From Bacillota bacterium (GTDB lineage: Bacteria; Bacillota; Clostridia; Lachnospirales; Lachnospiraceae), in the NCBI GenBank assembly GCA_902363515.1, contig CABJAN010000019.1:1-63740 (forward strand): DNA of 63,740 nucleotides, read 5' to 3'. The translations under genes were made by a program, and so were the position numbers. Every line of letters starts with the position of its first letter. Position 1 is the stretch's first letter. A model generated the notes under the pieces. That model was given only the letters and a program-made list of their open reading frames with translations, made no database searches and was not told the DNA's origin. Shown in pieces: positions 46,789-58,406 of this stretch.

Positions 46789-47532
46789 TTACTCTTCCTC
46801 CAATGTAAACATTAAAATAGACAAAACCGTTAATCCGGCAGTTTCTGTCCGCAGAATCCTCTTTCCCAGTGTAATGGCCTTTGCATTTGCTTTTTCCACT
46901 GCCATTTCTACTTCCGTTTCTTCAAAACCACCTTCCGGCCCAATGAAGATTCCAACAGATTGTCCTTTTTTTATCTTCCCAATGATTTCCCTGGTCTCTC
47001 CCATCCCTTTGGCAAGTTCATAGGGAACCAGCACTACGTCCAGTTGCCCGGCATACTCTACAGCCTGGGAAAAGCTCATGACCTTCTTTACTTCCGGCAC
47101 ATACATGCGCTTAGACTGCTTTGCTGCACTTTCGGAGATGGCCTGCCATCTTGTCCGCTTTTTTTCTTCTTTCCTGGCATCCAGTTTTACTACCGCACGT
47201 TTGGAGGCAACAGGAATGATTTCATGTACGCCAAGCTCCACTGCTTTTTGAATAATCAGCTCCATCTTATCGCTTTTGGGAAGTCCCTGAAACAAGTACA
47301 ATCTGGAAGGCAGCTCATAACCGGATTCCTGCACATACATAATATGGGCAATGATTTCCTCTTCTTTCAGTTCCCTGATATAGCAGGTATACTCCAGACT
47401 TTCCCCGCTGCTTATCAGGATGGTTTCCTCCGGCTTCATACGCAGTACATTTTTAATATGGTTCACATCACTTCCTGTAATGATGATTTCTTTTTCACCA
47501 ACTTGTGCAGGCTCTACAAAAAAACGGTACAT
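46789..47532 (-). CDS. rsmE: 16S rRNA m3U1498 methyltransferase
   Basis: SPOUT methyltransferase of 247 residues. The N-terminal PUA-like domain begins MYRFFVEPAQ; the SAM knot contains GIFIGPEGGFEETEVE and LGKRILRTETAG, both diagnostic. It follows prmA by 9 nt, a conserved neighbour in Firmicutes after dnaJ. Confidence 0.96.
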   Translation of the reverse strand: MYRFFVEPAQVGEKEIIITGSDVNHIKNVLRMKPEETILISSGESLEYTCYIRELKEEEIIAHIMYVQESGYELPSRLYLFQGLPKSDKMELIIQKAVELGVHEIIPVASKRAVVKLDARKEEKKRTRWQAISESAAKQSKRMYVPEVKKVMSFSQAVEYAGQLDVVLVPYELAKGMGETREIIGKIKKGQSVGIFIGPEGGFEETEVEMAVEKANAKAITLGKRILRTETAGLTVLSILMFTLEEE

Positions 47533-47541
47533 AATCTCTCC

Positions 47542-48528
47542 TTAATTCTTTCTTGCTGTTACGGATACCCATTCTCCCTGATAAGTGACTTCCAATACTT
47601 CCAATCCGGCATCTTTTACAGTTTTTACCACAGTTTCTTCTTTTTGATCAATGATACCTGAAGTAATATAAATGCCGCCTTTTTTCATTTGATTTACAAT
47701 CACCGGAGTAAGGGGTACTAAAACATCCGCAAGAATATTTGCTGCCACAATATCATATTTTTCATATCCTACTGCATCCTGAACTTCTTTATCATCAATA
47801 ATATTACCAATCATCATGTCAAAATCCTGAACCGGAATTTCATTGGCTTCTTTATTTTCTTCTACTGCCGGTACTGCACAGGGGTCTAAATCTGTTCCAA
47901 CTGCATGCTTTGCGCCTAATTTCAACGCCACAATGGATAAAATACCGCTTCCGGTTCCCACATCCAGCATTTCGGTATCTTCTGTCACGTATTTCTTTAG
48001 CTGACGGATGCAGAGCTGGGTGGTTTCATGCATTCCTGTTCCAAAGGCAGTACCCGGATCAATATGGATAATCATTCTGTCCTTGTCCTCTTCTTTGACC
48101 TCTTCCCAGGACGGAATAATCAGGATATCATCTACATAAAACTGTTTGAAGTACTGCTTCCAGTTATTAATCCAGTCAATATCTTCTGTTTCATCCACAG
48201 CAATACTTCCCTCTCCAATATCCATAAAATCACGAAGTCCGTCTAATTCTTCCTTCACGTCCTTTAAAATATCTTCTTCTGTTTTTGGTTCCCCATTTAG
48301 CAGCAATCCGCCGTCTTCTGTTTCCTCTACAAAGAAACTAAGGTACGCAGTTCCGTCATCTTCTGCCATCTGGGGAAGGATGTCCACAAACATCTGCTCC
48401 TTTTCCAGTGCTGTCAATGGCACATTATCCTCAATCTGCGCCCCCTCCAGTCCAATATCATAAAGGGTGCTGATAATAATGTCTTCTGCCTCTGTTCTTG
48501 TTTTAATTCTAAATTTCTTCCACTTCAT
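47542..48528 (-). CDS. prmA: Ribosomal protein L11 methyltransferase
   Basis: Trimethylates ribosomal protein L11. The 328-residue protein has an N-terminal substrate domain, the GTAFGTGMHETTQLC region, SAM motif LDVGTGSGILSIVALKLGA and the NILADVLVPL post-motif. It lies after dnaJ and a hairpin, in the heat-shock series. Confidence 0.96.
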   Translation of the reverse strand: MKWKKFRIKTRTEAEDIIISTLYDIGLEGAQIEDNVPLTALEKEQMFVDILPQMAEDDGTAYLSFFVEETEDGGLLLNGEPKTEEDILKDVKEELDGLRDFMDIGEGSIAVDETEDIDWINNWKQYFKQFYVDDILIIPSWEEVKEEDKDRMIIHIDPGTAFGTGMHETTQLCIRQLKKYVTEDTEMLDVGTGSGILSIVALKLGAKHAVGTDLDPCAVPAVEENKEANEIPVQDFDMMIGNIIDDKEVQDAVGYEKYDIVAANILADVLVPLTPVIVNQMKKGGIYITSGIIDQKEETVVKTVKDAGLEVLEVTYQGEWVSVTARKN

Positions 48529-48624
48529 ATCCTTCTGATCCTTTCTCTTTTTCCCGCAAACACATGATAATTATTATATGGGAAATAAATTCAAAATGCA
48601 ATAAAAATGTATTTTGTGTACCAC

Positions 48625-48669
48625 AAAAGAGGCCGCCGCATTTTTTACAAATACAGACCGCCTCTTTTT
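48625..48669 (-). terminator. Hairpin after dnaJ, probable partial terminator
   Basis: AAAAGAGGC at 48625-48633 pairs with GCCTCTTTT near 48660-48668, with further CGG/CCG pairing. On the minus strand TTTTG follows. prmA starts about 100 nt further on, so it may attenuate rather than stop. Confidence 0.7.
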
Positions 48670-48670
48670 C

Positions 48671-49828
48671 TTATCCTTCAAAGATATCTTTTAATTTTTC
48701 TCCGAATTTTTTCTTCTTTTCTCCGCCTGACGGACGGTTTCCACAGGCTTCATCAAACTTGCGCAAAGCCTCTTTTGCCTCTTCATTAAGCTTTGTTGGA
48801 ACCTGCACTACCAAGGTAACATAGTGGTCGCCTCTTACATTTTTATTTCTAAGAGATGGCACACCTTTTCCCTTTAACCGCACTTTTGTATCAGTCTGAG
48901 TACCTGGCTTCACATCATACATAACGTCTCCGTCAACCGTGCTAATCCGCACTTCACCGCCTAACGCTGCCTGGGCATACGTAATCGGCGCTGTTGAAAA
49001 GATATTCATATCCTGTCTCTGGAAAATCGGATGGCGCGCTACAATGACTTCTACCATCAAGTCTCCTCTTGGACCTCCATTTACACCTGGTTCTCCCTTT
49101 TCCCTGATGCGGATGCTCTGTCCGTTGTCGATTCCTGCCGGTATGGATACCTGAATTTTCTTTCGGTTGGAAATAAAGCCGGTTCCATGACAGTCGGAGC
49201 ATTTTTCTTTAATAATCTTACCTGTTCCATGACAATCCGGACAGGTCTGCACGTTCTGTATGGTACCGAACATAGACTGCTGTGTAAATACCACCTGACC
49301 GGAACCATGACACTTAGAACAGGTCTCCGGTGAAGTTCCCGGTTTCGCACCTGTACCGTGACAGGTATCACAGGTATCTTTTAATGTAAGTTCTAATTCT
49401 TTTTCACAGCCAAAAACAGCTTCTTCAAAAGTGATACGTACAGATGCCCTGACATTAGCGCCTTTCATGGGACCATTATTTGGTCTCCTTCTGCCTCCGC
49501 CGCCAAAGAGATCTCCGAAAATATCTCCAAAAATGTCTCCCATATCTGCTCCGCCAAAGCCGCCGAAGCCTCCGCCAAAGCCACTGCCTCCGCCGCCTTG
49601 TTCAAAAGCAGCGTGTCCGAACTGATCATATTGTCTTCTTTTTTCCGGGTCGCTTAAAATTCCATAGGCTTCTGTAGCTTCTTTAAATTTCTTTTCTGCT
49701 TCTTTATCTCCGGGATTTACATCAGGATGATATTTTTTGGCAAGTTTCCGGTATGCACTTTTAATCGCAGATTCATCTGCCCCCTTGTCTACCCCCAGGA
49801 CCTCATAGTAATCTCTTTTATCTGCCAT
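48671..49828 (-). CDS. dnaJ: Chaperone protein DnaJ
   Basis: Co-chaperone of DnaK, 385 residues: J domain with HPD in [10 protein letters not shown], a glycine/phenylalanine-rich linker (about 75-110), four CxxCxGxG zinc repeats ([32 protein letters not shown]) and the two C-terminal substrate domains. An AAAGGG site precedes the ATG. Confidence 0.98.
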   Translation of the reverse strand: MADKRDYYEVLGVDKGADESAIKSAYRKLAKKYHPDVNPGDKEAEKKFKEATEAYGILSDPEKRRQYDQFGHAAFEQGGGGSGFGGGFGGFGGADMGDIFGDIFGDLFGGGGRRRPNNGPMKGANVRASVRITFEEAVFGCEKELELTLKDTCDTCHGTGAKPGTSPETCSKCHGSGQVVFTQQSMFGTIQNVQTCPDCHGTGKIIKEKCSDCHGTGFISNRKKIQVSIPAGIDNGQSIRIREKGEPGVNGGPRGDLMVEVIVARHPIFQRQDMNIFSTAPITYAQAALGGEVRISTVDGDVMYDVKPGTQTDTKVRLKGKGVPSLRNKNVRGDHYVTLVVQVPTKLNEEAKEALRKFDEACGNRPSGGEKKKKFGEKLKDIFEG

Positions 49829-49931
49829 TGGTTTTATCCCTTTCTAAACATGCAGACATGGGATGCTCGAAAACACCCCATGCCTCAAATATTTACTGCC
49901 TGCATGCTGCAGACCAAGTTCCTTTGATTTC

Positions 49932-51806
49932 TTAAACTTCTCTGTAATCTCCGTCAACTACATCGTCGCCATATGCTTCATTGGAACCGCCCTGTGCACC
50001 TGCTCCCATATCAGGACCAGCCTGTGCACCACCCTGTGCCTGAGCCTGTTCATACATTTTAGCAAAAAGCTTCTGTGCACTCTGCATTAATTTTTCTTTT
50101 GCAGCTTTGATATCCTGAATCTGTGCATCAGAGATTTCATCTGTATTTCCACATTTAGCCAGAATATCTTTTAATGCATTTAAGTCAGCCTCTACTGCTG
50201 TTTTATCATTTGCATCAATCTTATCTCCAGCTTCTTCCATGGCTTTCTCTGTCTGGAATACCATAGCATCTGCATCGTTCTTTGTATCTACGGCTTCTTT
50301 ACGTTTTTTATCCTGTGCTTCATATTCAGCAGCTTCTCTTACTGCTTTATCGATTTCATCATCAGACATGTTGGAACCTGCAGTAATGGTGATGTGCTGT
50401 TCTTTTCCTGTTCCCAGGTCTTTTGCAGATACATTTACAATACCGTTTGCATCGATATCGAAGGTAACTTCAATCTGAGGAACACCTCTTCTTGCTGGTG
50501 GAATACCATCCAGACGGAACTGTCCAAGAGATTTGTTATCTCTTGCAAACTGTCTTTCACCCTGTACAACATTGATATCAACTGCTGTCTGGTTATCTGC
50601 TGCTGTTGAGAAGATCTGGCTCTTCTTAGTAGGAATCGTTGTATTTCTCTCAATCAATCTTGTTGCAATACCACCCATGGTTTCAATAGACAGAGACAGT
50701 GGAGTAACATCCAGAAGAAGGATATCACCTGCGCCTGCATCTCCTGCTAATTTACCACCCTGTACAGAAGCACCAAGTGCAACACATTCATCTGGGTTCA
50801 AAGTCTTGCTTGGCTCTTTGCCTGTCAGCTGTTTTACTTTATCCTGAACAGCTGGAATACGGGTAGAACCACCAACCAGTAATACCTGGCCTAATTCAGA
50901 AGCGGATAATCCAGCATCAGATAATGCACGTCTTACTGGCTCTGCAGTTCTTTCTACCAGGTCATGTGTTAATTCATCAAATTTAGCTCTTGTCAGGTTC
51001 ATGTCAAAGTGCAGAGGTCCGTTTGCATTCATGCTGATAAATGGCAGGTTGATGTTCGTTGTTGTTGCAGAAGAAAGTTCTTTTTTCGCTTTTTCTGCTG
51101 CTTCTCTGATACGCTGCATAGCCATTTTATCTGCTGATAAGTCTACACCTTCTGTTTTCTTAAATTCAGCAATCATGTAATCTGCAACTTTCTGGTCAAA
51201 GTCATCTCCACCAAGGCGGTTATCACCTGCTGTAGATAATACTTCGATAACACCATCACCGATTTCAATAATGGAAACGTCGAATGTACCGCCACCTAAA
51301 TCATAAACCATGATTTTCTGTTCTTTTTCATTGTCAAGTCCGTAAGCAAGTGCTGCTGCTGTAGGCTCGTTGATAATACGTTTTACATCAAGTCCTGCAA
51401 TTTTTCCGGCATCCTTTGTTGCCTGACGCTGTGCATCGTTGAAATAAGCAGGTACTGTGATAACAGCTTCTGTTACTTTTTCACCTAAGTAGTTTTCAGC
51501 ATCTGTTTTCAGTTTCTGAAGAATCATAGCTGAAATTTCCTGTGGTGAGTATTTTTTGTCATCAATTACTACTCTATAATCAGTTCCCATATGTCTCTTA
51601 ATAGAAGAGATTGTCTTGTCAGCATTGGTAACTGCCTGACGTTTTGCAGGTTCACCTACTAATCTTTCTCCTGATTTTGTAAATGCTACGACGGATGGTG
51701 TTGTTCTTGCACCTTCAGCATTTGCTACTACTACTGGCTGTCCACCTTCCATAACACCTACACAACTGTTTGTAGTACCTAAGTCAATACCTATAATCTT
51801 TCCCAT
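49932..51806 (-). CDS. dnaK: Chaperone protein DnaK (Hsp70)
   Basis: Hsp70 ATPase, 624 residues. N-terminal phosphate loop [42 protein letters not shown] and [14 protein letters not shown] are present; a glycine/alanine-rich tail ([16 protein letters not shown]) ends in [17 protein letters not shown] precedes the ATG. The grpE gene ends 94 nt upstream. Confidence 0.98.
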   Translation of the reverse strand: MGKIIGIDLGTTNSCVGVMEGGQPVVVANAEGARTTPSVVAFTKSGERLVGEPAKRQAVTNADKTISSIKRHMGTDYRVVIDDKKYSPQEISAMILQKLKTDAENYLGEKVTEAVITVPAYFNDAQRQATKDAGKIAGLDVKRIINEPTAAALAYGLDNEKEQKIMVYDLGGGTFDVSIIEIGDGVIEVLSTAGDNRLGGDDFDQKVADYMIAEFKKTEGVDLSADKMAMQRIREAAEKAKKELSSATTTNINLPFISMNANGPLHFDMNLTRAKFDELTHDLVERTAEPVRRALSDAGLSASELGQVLLVGGSTRIPAVQDKVKQLTGKEPSKTLNPDECVALGASVQGGKLAGDAGAGDILLLDVTPLSLSIETMGGIATRLIERNTTIPTKKSQIFSTAADNQTAVDINVVQGERQFARDNKSLGQFRLDGIPPARRGVPQIEVTFDIDANGIVNVSAKDLGTGKEQHITITAGSNMSDDEIDKAVREAAEYEAQDKKRKEAVDTKNDADAMVFQTEKAMEEAGDKIDANDKTAVEADLNALKDILAKCGNTDEISDAQIQDIKAAKEKLMQSAQKLFAKMYEQAQAQGGAQAGPDMGAGAQGGSNEAYGDDVVDGDYREV

Positions 51807-51900
51807 GATAAATTCCTCCTGAATTTTTCTTCTATTATGTGTTAATTGTTTGCAATTTATAAGATAAAATCATAAGGGTTTTTCCCTTAGATGAATATCG

Positions 51901-52536
51901 CTAATTTGCGACTTTTACCATACTGTGGCGAACCACCTGTTCTTTATACAAATATCCTTTTTGGAATTCTTCTACAATTACATTTTCTCCGGCTTCTTCG
52001 TCTTCTACATGCATCACTGCATTATGGAAATCCGGATTAAATTCCTGTCCTACAGCTTCGATCGCCTTTACTCCCAGGTCATCCAGAACTGTCATCAACT
52101 GCTTGTAAATCTTCTCCATACCTTCTGCATAAGGATTTCCTGCATCTTCTTCAGGAATCGTTGCCAAACCTCTTTCAAAGTTATCTACAACTGGAAGGAT
52201 TTTCTCAATCACTTCTCTTGCTCCAATCTGGTACATGGAAGCCTTTTCTTTCTCTGTACGCTTGCGGAAGTTATCAAACTCAGCCATTTGACGCTTTACT
52301 CTGTCTGTAAGCTCTTCAATCTTTTCATCTTTTTTATCTTTTTTCTTTTTTCCAAACAGACCTTTTTTCTCAACCGTTTTTTCTTCCTGCTCTGTTTCTT
52401 CGGCAACAGCTTCCTCTGTTCCTTCCTCCTGAGAGGTTTCTTCTGTTTCTTCTTGCTGCTGTGGTTCTTCTACATATTCTTCCTGATTGGAAATCTGTTC
52501 TTCCTCAGTGTTATATTCTTTCTTTTCTTCTGACAC
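51901..52536 (-). CDS. grpE: Nucleotide exchange factor GrpE
   Basis: Releases ADP from DnaK. The 211-residue protein has a very acidic, glutamate-rich N-terminal 55 residues and a Lys-rich stretch (GLFGKKKKDKKDEK), then the dimer coiled coil and the core with RKRTEKEKASMY, LPVVDNFERGL and GVKAIEAVGQEFNPDFHNAV. The start is GTG at 52536 with a GGCGG site. Second gene of the hrcA operon. Confidence 0.96.
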   Translation of the reverse strand: MSEEKKEYNTEEEQISNQEEYVEEPQQQEETEETSQEEGTEEAVAEETEQEEKTVEKKGLFGKKKKDKKDEKIEELTDRVKRQMAEFDNFRKRTEKEKASMYQIGAREVIEKILPVVDNFERGLATIPEEDAGNPYAEGMEKIYKQLMTVLDDLGVKAIEAVGQEFNPDFHNAVMHVEDEEAGENVIVEEFQKGYLYKEQVVRHSMVKVAN

Positions 52537-52585
52537 GAATTCTTACCGCCTTTCTATTTTTATATCTTAACTTTGCTGTCTATCT

Positions 52586-53638
52586 CTATGTTTTCTTAAA
52601 AATATGATCCAGCTGATTTTTTAAGGTTTTCAAATTATCTACCACATTTTCATAATCCATCCTTTTGGGACCGATGATGCCAATAGTACCCTGCATTCCT
52701 TCTCCCAAATCATAGGTAGCTGTTACAACACTGCAATCTTTCATGGTTTTTACAGGACTTTCATCTCCAATATAAACCTGAATGCCAGTACCTGGGTCTC
52801 CTTGTTCATTTTCCATAGTATCTTTTACGAATTCTGCTAGTGCTTGCTTTTCCTCAAAAGCTGAAATCAGTTCGCTGGCTTTTGTTTTATCTGCCAGCTC
52901 CGGATATTTAAATATATTTGTAGCGCCACTGGTGTAAATCTGCATCTCTTCTTCATCTACAGCAATGGCTTGAGCAACTGCATCGATCACACTGCTAATA
53001 ACAGCGCTGTAACTACCAGCTTGTTCTTTTAGCTTTGAAATCATGGCAAGATTAATTTCTTCTATGGTAAGTCCATTAAGCTGTGTATTTAACAAAAGAT
53101 TTAGCTTCAATATAGTTTCTTCATCCATAGGTACTTCTAAATCAACAATGTGGTTTTTCACAATGTTTCCTTCCACCACTACTACCGCTAAAAGCTGGCG
53201 CTCACTAACTTTAGATAATTGGATAAATTTCAACTTGTTTCTATGATAAGTTGGACCTGTAATCATAGTTGCATAATTGGTGTTGGAAGCCAGCACCTTC
53301 ACAACCTGTTTTAACACTTTTTCCATCTTATCGGTTTTCTCAATCATCAGTTCCTTGATTTCCGATACCTCCTGCTCCTTCTCCCGCATGAGTTCATCCA
53401 CATACAGACGATAACCAAGGTCTGATGGAATTCGGCCTGCTGAGGTATAAGGCTGTATAATATATCCCAGTTCCTCCAGGTCTGACATTTCGTTTCGGAT
53501 AGTTGCGGAGCTAAGATTCAAATCCGTATACTTGGAAATAGTTCTGGAACCTACCGGTTCGCCGGTCTCCAAATAAGTCTGGATAATGGCCTTCAGAATT
53601 TTCCGTTTTCTTTCATCTAATTCAGTTACCAGTTCCAT
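52586..53638 (-). CDS. hrcA: Heat-inducible transcription repressor HrcA
   Basis: Binds CIRCE operators to repress dnaK and groE operons; its activity depends on GroEL. 350 residues: winged helix with VGSRTISKYTDLNLSSATIRNEMSDLEELGYI, a GAF-like domain (from LIEKT onward to NIVKNHIVDL) and the C-terminal dimerisation part ending IGPKRMDYENVVDNL. It is the first gene of hrcA-grpE-dnaK-dnaJ, under a CIRCE at 53669-53695, so it is autoregulated. Confidence 0.97.
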   Translation of the reverse strand: MELVTELDERKRKILKAIIQTYLETGEPVGSRTISKYTDLNLSSATIRNEMSDLEELGYIIQPYTSAGRIPSDLGYRLYVDELMREKEQEVSEIKELMIEKTDKMEKVLKQVVKVLASNTNYATMITGPTYHRNKLKFIQLSKVSERQLLAVVVVEGNIVKNHIVDLEVPMDEETILKLNLLLNTQLNGLTIEEINLAMISKLKEQAGSYSAVISSVIDAVAQAIAVDEEEMQIYTSGATNIFKYPELADKTKASELISAFEEKQALAEFVKDTMENEQGDPGTGIQVYIGDESPVKTMKDCSVVTATYDLGEGMQGTIGIIGPKRMDYENVVDNLKTLKNQLDHIFKKT

Positions 53639-53668
53639 CTTATACTCCTTTCTCTATCTTTTTCGTTG

Positions 53669-53695
53669 TTAGCACTCGTTGATATGGAGTGCTAA
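53669..53695 (-). promoter_or_regulatory. CIRCE operator of the hrcA operon
   Basis: Perfect TTAGCACTC-N9-GAGTGCTAA, 31 nt before the hrcA start codon. Confidence 0.98.
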
Positions 53696-53708
53696 CATCT
53701 ATGTTCTT

Positions 53709-53737
53709 AAGATAGCACCAGGAGATATATTTGTCAA
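53709..53737 (-). promoter_or_regulatory. Sigma-A promoter of hrcA-grpE-dnaK-dnaJ
   Basis: Minus strand TTGACA (53732-53737), 17-nt spacer, TATCTT (53709-53714), just upstream of CIRCE. Confidence 0.85.
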
Positions 53738-53788
53738 GAGCTTTATATTTATTTTATAAATAAAATAGAAAAAAACGAAAAAGAAGAG

Positions 53789-53817
53789 TTGACACTGTAC
53801 ATACTATAAGATAGAAT
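53789..53817 (+). promoter_or_regulatory. Promoter of uvrB
   Basis: TTGACA at 53789-53794, 17-nt spacer, TAGAAT at 53812-53817. No clear LexA (GAAC-N4-GTTC) box is seen around it. Confidence 0.8.
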
Positions 53818-53863
53818 AAAATCAGAACATTTGTTCCTTTATTAAAATAGGGGGATTTATCTC

Positions 53864-55849
53864 ATGGATCATTTTGAATTAGTATCAGAATATCAGCCAA
53901 CCGGTGACCAGCCCCAGGCCATTGCTCAGCTTGTAAAAGGCTTTAAAGAAGGAAACCAATGTGAAACTCTTCTGGGGGTCACTGGTTCAGGTAAGACATT
54001 TACCATGGCGAACGTTATCGCACAATTAAATAAACCGACTTTAATCATAGCACATAATAAAACCCTTGCTGCCCAGTTATATGGGGAATTCAAAGAATTT
54101 TTCCCAAACAATGCAGTGGAATATTTTGTATCCTACTACGATTACTATCAGCCAGAGGCCTACGTTCCCTCTTCAGACACGTATATTGCCAAGGATTCCT
54201 CTGTAAATGATGAAATTGATAAACTTCGTCTTTCTGCCACCTCTTCTTTGAGCGAACGCAAAGATGTGATCATTGTTTCCAGTGTTTCCTGTATCTATGG
54301 AATCGGAAGTCCTGATGATTACCAGAATATGATTATCTCTCTTCGTCCTGGCATGGAGAAGGATCGGGATGAAGTTATCCGGAATCTCATTGATATTCAA
54401 TATGACCGCAATGAGGCTGATTTCCACCGTGGTACATTCCGTGTCAGAGGTGATGTAGTGGAAATTTATCCTGCGGATTATACAGATACCGCAGTACGGG
54501 TAGAATTTTTCGGAGATGAAATTGACCGTATCACAGAGATTGATATTCTCACAGGTGAAATTAAAAATGCCTTAAATCATATTGCTATTTTTCCGGCATC
54601 CCACTATGTGGTTCCTATGGAAAAAATCCTGAAAGCTGCAGGCGCTATTGAGGAAGAACTAAAAGAGCGGGTAGCATATTTTAAAAGCGAGGATAAACTT
54701 CTGGAAGCCCAGAGAATTTCTGAACGAACAAACTTTGATATTGAAATGCTCAAAGAAACTGGCTTCTGTTCTGGTGTGGAAAACTATTCCAGACATCTTT
54801 CCGGATTGCAGCCAGGGCAGCCTCCCTACACACTCATTGATTACTTTGGAGATGACTTCCTTATTATAATAGATGAGTCCCACAAGACTCTTCCTCAGAT
54901 TCGCGGTATGTATGCTGGTGACCAATCCAGGAAACAGACCTTGGTGGACTACGGATTTCGTCTGCCATCAGCAAAGGATAACCGGCCACTGAATTTTGAA
55001 GAATTCGAAGACAAAATTGACCAGATTTTATTTGTCTCTGCAACCCCTGGGGATTATGAGGAAAGTCATGAATTACTCCGGGCAGAGCAGATTATCCGTC
55101 CCACAGGCCTTTTAGACCCCAAAGTAGAGGTTCGTCCCGTAGAAGGCCAAATCGATGATTTAATAGGAGAAGTTCATAAAGAAGTAGAAAAGGGCAACAA
55201 AATTTTAATTACCACTCTAACCAAGCGCATGGCAGAAGATTTAACCGAATATATGAAAGACCTGGGAATCCGTGTAAAATATCTGCATTCTGATATTGAT
55301 ACTCTGGAACGCACCCAGATTATCCGGGACATGCGCCTGAATGTTTTTGATGTACTGGTAGGTATTAACCTGTTAAGAGAGGGGCTGGATATACCGGAAA
55401 TCACCTTGGTGGCAATCTTAGATGCTGATAAAGAAGGCTTCTTACGTTCTGAAGTCTCCCTTATCCAGACCATTGGACGTGCAGCCCGCAATGCGGAAGG
55501 ACGGGTAATTATGTATGCAGATGTCATGACAGACTCCATGCGTCTGGCTATTGACGAAACCATGCGAAGAAGAGCCTTACAGGAAAAATACAATCAGGAG
55601 CATGGCATCACCCCGAAAACAATAAAAAAAGCTGTTCGTGACTTAATCAGTATTTCAAAAGCAGTAGCAGAAACAGAAGACAAAATGATGAAAGATCCTG
55701 AATCCATGAGCAAAAAAGAGCTGGAAAAATTAATTGCACAAGTGAAAAAACAAATGCAGGCTGCTGCAGCTGATTTGAACTTTGAAATGGCTGCCCAGCT
55801 ACGTGATAAAATGGTAGAGTTAAAAAAGAATCTGGAAGAATTAAATTAA
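53864..55849 (+). CDS. uvrB: Excinuclease ABC subunit B
   Basis: Damage-verification helicase of nucleotide excision repair, 661 residues. Walker A is [14 protein letters not shown], the beta-hairpin region has [12 protein letters not shown], Walker B-like DESH is in [12 protein letters not shown], helicase motif VI is [14 protein letters not shown], and a C-terminal UVR domain ([17 protein letters not shown]) binds UvrC. uvrA is not in the window. GGGGG precedes the ATG. Confidence 0.98.
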   Translation: MDHFELVSEYQPTGDQPQAIAQLVKGFKEGNQCETLLGVTGSGKTFTMANVIAQLNKPTLIIAHNKTLAAQLYGEFKEFFPNNAVEYFVSYYDYYQPEAYVPSSDTYIAKDSSVNDEIDKLRLSATSSLSERKDVIIVSSVSCIYGIGSPDDYQNMIISLRPGMEKDRDEVIRNLIDIQYDRNEADFHRGTFRVRGDVVEIYPADYTDTAVRVEFFGDEIDRITEIDILTGEIKNALNHIAIFPASHYVVPMEKILKAAGAIEEELKERVAYFKSEDKLLEAQRISERTNFDIEMLKETGFCSGVENYSRHLSGLQPGQPPYTLIDYFGDDFLIIIDESHKTLPQIRGMYAGDQSRKQTLVDYGFRLPSAKDNRPLNFEEFEDKIDQILFVSATPGDYEESHELLRAEQIIRPTGLLDPKVEVRPVEGQIDDLIGEVHKEVEKGNKILITTLTKRMAEDLTEYMKDLGIRVKYLHSDIDTLERTQIIRDMRLNVFDVLVGINLLREGLDIPEITLVAILDADKEGFLRSEVSLIQTIGRAARNAEGRVIMYADVMTDSMRLAIDETMRRRALQEKYNQEHGITPKTIKKAVRDLISISKAVAETEDKMMKDPESMSKKELEKLIAQVKKQMQAAAADLNFEMAAQLRDKMVELKKNLEELN

Positions 55850-55856
55850 AGAATCA

Positions 55857-55881
55857 GGGCGGATTTCTCCGCCCTTCCTTT
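55857..55881 (+). terminator. Terminator of uvrB
   Basis: GGGCGGA (55857-55863), a 4-nt loop and TCCGCCC (55868-55874) followed by TTCCTTTTT. The convergent rho gene stops at once after it. Confidence 0.9.
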
Positions 55882-57312
55882 TTACACAATTCTCTGTTTT
55901 TTTATCATCTGAACAAATTCCCGGTTGTCTCTTGTTCTTGCAAACATATTCAGAATATTTTCTGTAGCTTCATCTGACTTCATGCCATTTAAAGCTTTTC
56001 TCATAATATCCACAGCTTCCTGCTCTTCCTGGCTTAAAAGAAGGTCTTCTCTGCGCGTTCCTGATTTTGCAATATCAATGGCAGGAAATACCCTCTTCTC
56101 CTGAAGTTTTCTATCCAGAATCAATTCCATATTTCCTGTTCCTTTGAATTCTTCATAGACAACATCATCCATCTTACTTCCTGTATCTACAAGAGCTGTT
56201 GCCAGAATAGTCAGGCTCCCGCCTTCCCGCATATTTCGCGCTGCTCCAAAAAAACGTTTTGGCATATGCAGCGCTGCCGGATCCAAACCACCAGACAAAG
56301 TACGTCCACTTGGGGGAACCGTCAGGTTATATGCCCTTGCCAGTCTGGTAATACTGTCAATAAAAATGGTTACATCTTTTTTATGCTCTACCAGACGTTT
56401 TGCTCTTTCAATGGTCATTTCAGACACTCGTTTATGATGCTCCGGCAATTCATCAAAAGTAGAGTAAATAATTTCCACATTTTTTCCCTTAATGGATTCC
56501 TTCATATCTGTAACTTCTTCCGGGCGCTCATCAATAAGTAAAATAATTAAGTGCATCTCCGGATTATTTTTCAGAATAGATTTTGCCGCATCTTTTAATA
56601 AAGTCGTTTTACCGGCTTTAGGAGGTGAAACAATCATTCCCCTCTGCCCCTTGCCAATAGGGCTTACTAAATCTGTAATTCTCATTGCCATACTTCCACC
56701 TGGTCTCTCCAGATGAAGCCGCTCATTTGGAAAAATAGGAGTCATGTCCTCAAAATTCATTCTCTGCATTTCATTAGCTCTGATTCCATTGATATGCGTC
56801 ACATACAGCAGAGCAGAGAATTTCTCATTCTGGCTCTTTACCCTTGTATTTCCTCTTAAAATATCCCCGGTTTTCAAATTAAACCTGCGAATCTGGGAAG
56901 GAGATACATATACATCATTATCTCCGGGCAAATAATTATCACTTCTGATAAAGCCGTACCCATCAGGAAGTACCTCTAAAATACCGCTTACTGTTAATCC
57001 GCTATCCAGTTCAGACTGTTCCATAGGCGCCCTTGCCGGTTTATTTTCCTGATTATCCTCTCTTTGTTCTCTCTGATATTTTCTTTCTTCTGGTTTTCTG
57101 CTCTCCTGCTGAACTTCTTCAATTCTTCCTGTTTCTGCTTTGTCCTGAACACTTTCAGCAGTATGTTCGGTTTTCTTTTTTTCCTCTTCATCTGCCTGAA
57201 CCATGCGTTCAACCAGCTCGCTTTTTTTTAAAGTAGAAATTCCTTTTAAACCTCTTGCTTTTGCAATCTCCTTTAACGCCCCAAGGGACAAGGAAGCATA
57301 TTTTTCTCTCAT
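55882..57312 (-). CDS. rho: Transcription termination factor Rho
   Basis: Hexameric RNA helicase, 476 residues. The Rho N-terminal domain ([25 protein letters not shown]) is followed by a charged Glu/Arg/Gln insertion of about 65 residues, the cold-shock RNA-binding domain ([23 protein letters not shown]), then the ATPase with P-loop [14 protein letters not shown], Walker [14 protein letters not shown]-loop and R-loop ([12 protein letters not shown]). The insertion is of a type common in Clostridia and may alter RNA binding. Confidence 0.97.
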   Translation of the reverse strand: MREKYASLSLGALKEIAKARGLKGISTLKKSELVERMVQADEEEKKKTEHTAESVQDKAETGRIEEVQQESRKPEERKYQREQREDNQENKPARAPMEQSELDSGLTVSGILEVLPDGYGFIRSDNYLPGDNDVYVSPSQIRRFNLKTGDILRGNTRVKSQNEKFSALLYVTHINGIRANEMQRMNFEDMTPIFPNERLHLERPGGSMAMRITDLVSPIGKGQRGMIVSPPKAGKTTLLKDAAKSILKNNPEMHLIILLIDERPEEVTDMKESIKGKNVEIIYSTFDELPEHHKRVSEMTIERAKRLVEHKKDVTIFIDSITRLARAYNLTVPPSGRTLSGGLDPAALHMPKRFFGAARNMREGGSLTILATALVDTGSKMDDVVYEEFKGTGNMELILDRKLQEKRVFPAIDIAKSGTRREDLLLSQEEQEAVDIMRKALNGMKSDEATENILNMFARTRDNREFVQMIKKQRIV

Positions 57313-57430
57313 TCTATATTCCTCTCGAAAGTTTTACTTTGTTCGTCATTTCCAATTTGTTTTCTTGATTTGTGGAATTACGTCTGAACTGACTTGAATA
57401 CTATTACTACGTTATCTTACAGATAGATTT

Positions 57431-57458
57431 ATCATAGCATACTTTTAAGAATTTGCAA
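57431..57458 (-). promoter_or_regulatory. Promoter of rho
   Basis: Minus strand TTGCAA (57453-57458), 16-nt spacer, TATGAT (57431-57436), leaving a leader of about 110 nt, T/A-rich. Rho leaders are often autoregulated; no attenuator is clear here. Confidence 0.65.
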
Positions 57459-57490
57459 AGCCCTCCTTTGCCCTATTATCCATAATTCCT

Positions 57491-58363
57491 CTAATTTTCT
57501 TTCTGTTCCATATAATTTTTGAAGCATTTCATGCTCTTTGTTAAAAACTTACTTTTATGATACACCAAATAATAAGCTCTGTTAATTTCTATTCCTTCTA
57601 TCTGAATCTCTCTTAATCTGTGACTGGATATATAAGGAGCTACCTCTGCAGTTGTAAGAAAAAGAACTCCTCTGCCCTGGCTGCAGGCCTCCATCAGACT
57701 GCGGTCACTGCTGCTTTCCATAACAATCTCCGGTAAAATTTTATATTTATTCAATAGACTTTCAATCAGGCTGCGTGAACCACTTCCCTCTTCTCTCAAT
57801 AGAAGCGGTATTTCTTGTAATTTCTGAATGTCAATGCATGATGGCAGGGGATACTGTTCCGCACAGACCACAGACATGGTTTCTTCCTTCATAAGATTGG
57901 TGATAAAATACTCTGCGTGCATGGGATAATCCATAATTCCAAAATCCAGTTCATTTCGAAGCAGCTTTTCTTCAATCTGTCTGGAATTTTCCACTAAAGT
58001 ATACAGGGGAATTTCCGGATATTGTTTCAAAAATCCTGCAGTCAGTTCCGGAAGCCAACTGATACCATAAGATACATTTGTCCCTATTTTCACTTTTGTC
58101 ACTGCATTTTTATCTCTTAACACATCTCTTGCCTCATCAAACTGCGCCAAAATAGAATCCGTATATAATAATAATTGCTCCCCTGCTTCTGTAATATAAA
58201 GCCTTCGGTTCATCCTCTCAAATAATTTTGTTTCATAATAATTTTCCATTTCTTTAATTGCATAACTGACTGCCGGCTGTGCCATATTCATACTTTCTGC
58301 AGCAAGGGTAATGCTTTCCAAACGACAGACCTCTGAAAAAATCCGAAAATGCCTTAATGTCAT
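57491..58363 (-). CDS. LysR family transcriptional regulator
   Basis: 290 residues with an N-terminal winged helix (RHFRIFSEVCRLESITLAAESMNMAQPAVSYAIKEME) and a periplasmic-binding-like effector domain (from about residue 90; GTNVSYGISWLPEL and the LLLREEGSGSRSLIE stretch). The tight loop REEGSGSR is found in CysL/CbbR-like members that respond to sulfur or sugar-acid ligands. It is divergent from the TauE/SafE transporter gene, which it probably controls. Confidence 0.92.
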   Translation of the reverse strand: MTLRHFRIFSEVCRLESITLAAESMNMAQPAVSYAIKEMENYYETKLFERMNRRLYITEAGEQLLLYTDSILAQFDEARDVLRDKNAVTKVKIGTNVSYGISWLPELTAGFLKQYPEIPLYTLVENSRQIEEKLLRNELDFGIMDYPMHAEYFITNLMKEETMSVVCAEQYPLPSCIDIQKLQEIPLLLREEGSGSRSLIESLLNKYKILPEIVMESSSDRSLMEACSQGRGVLFLTTAEVAPYISSHRLREIQIEGIEINRAYYLVYHKSKFLTKSMKCFKNYMEQKEN

Positions 58364-58406
58364 AGTCCTCCCCCTTATATATAACTTTTTTATTATATAT
58401 ATTATA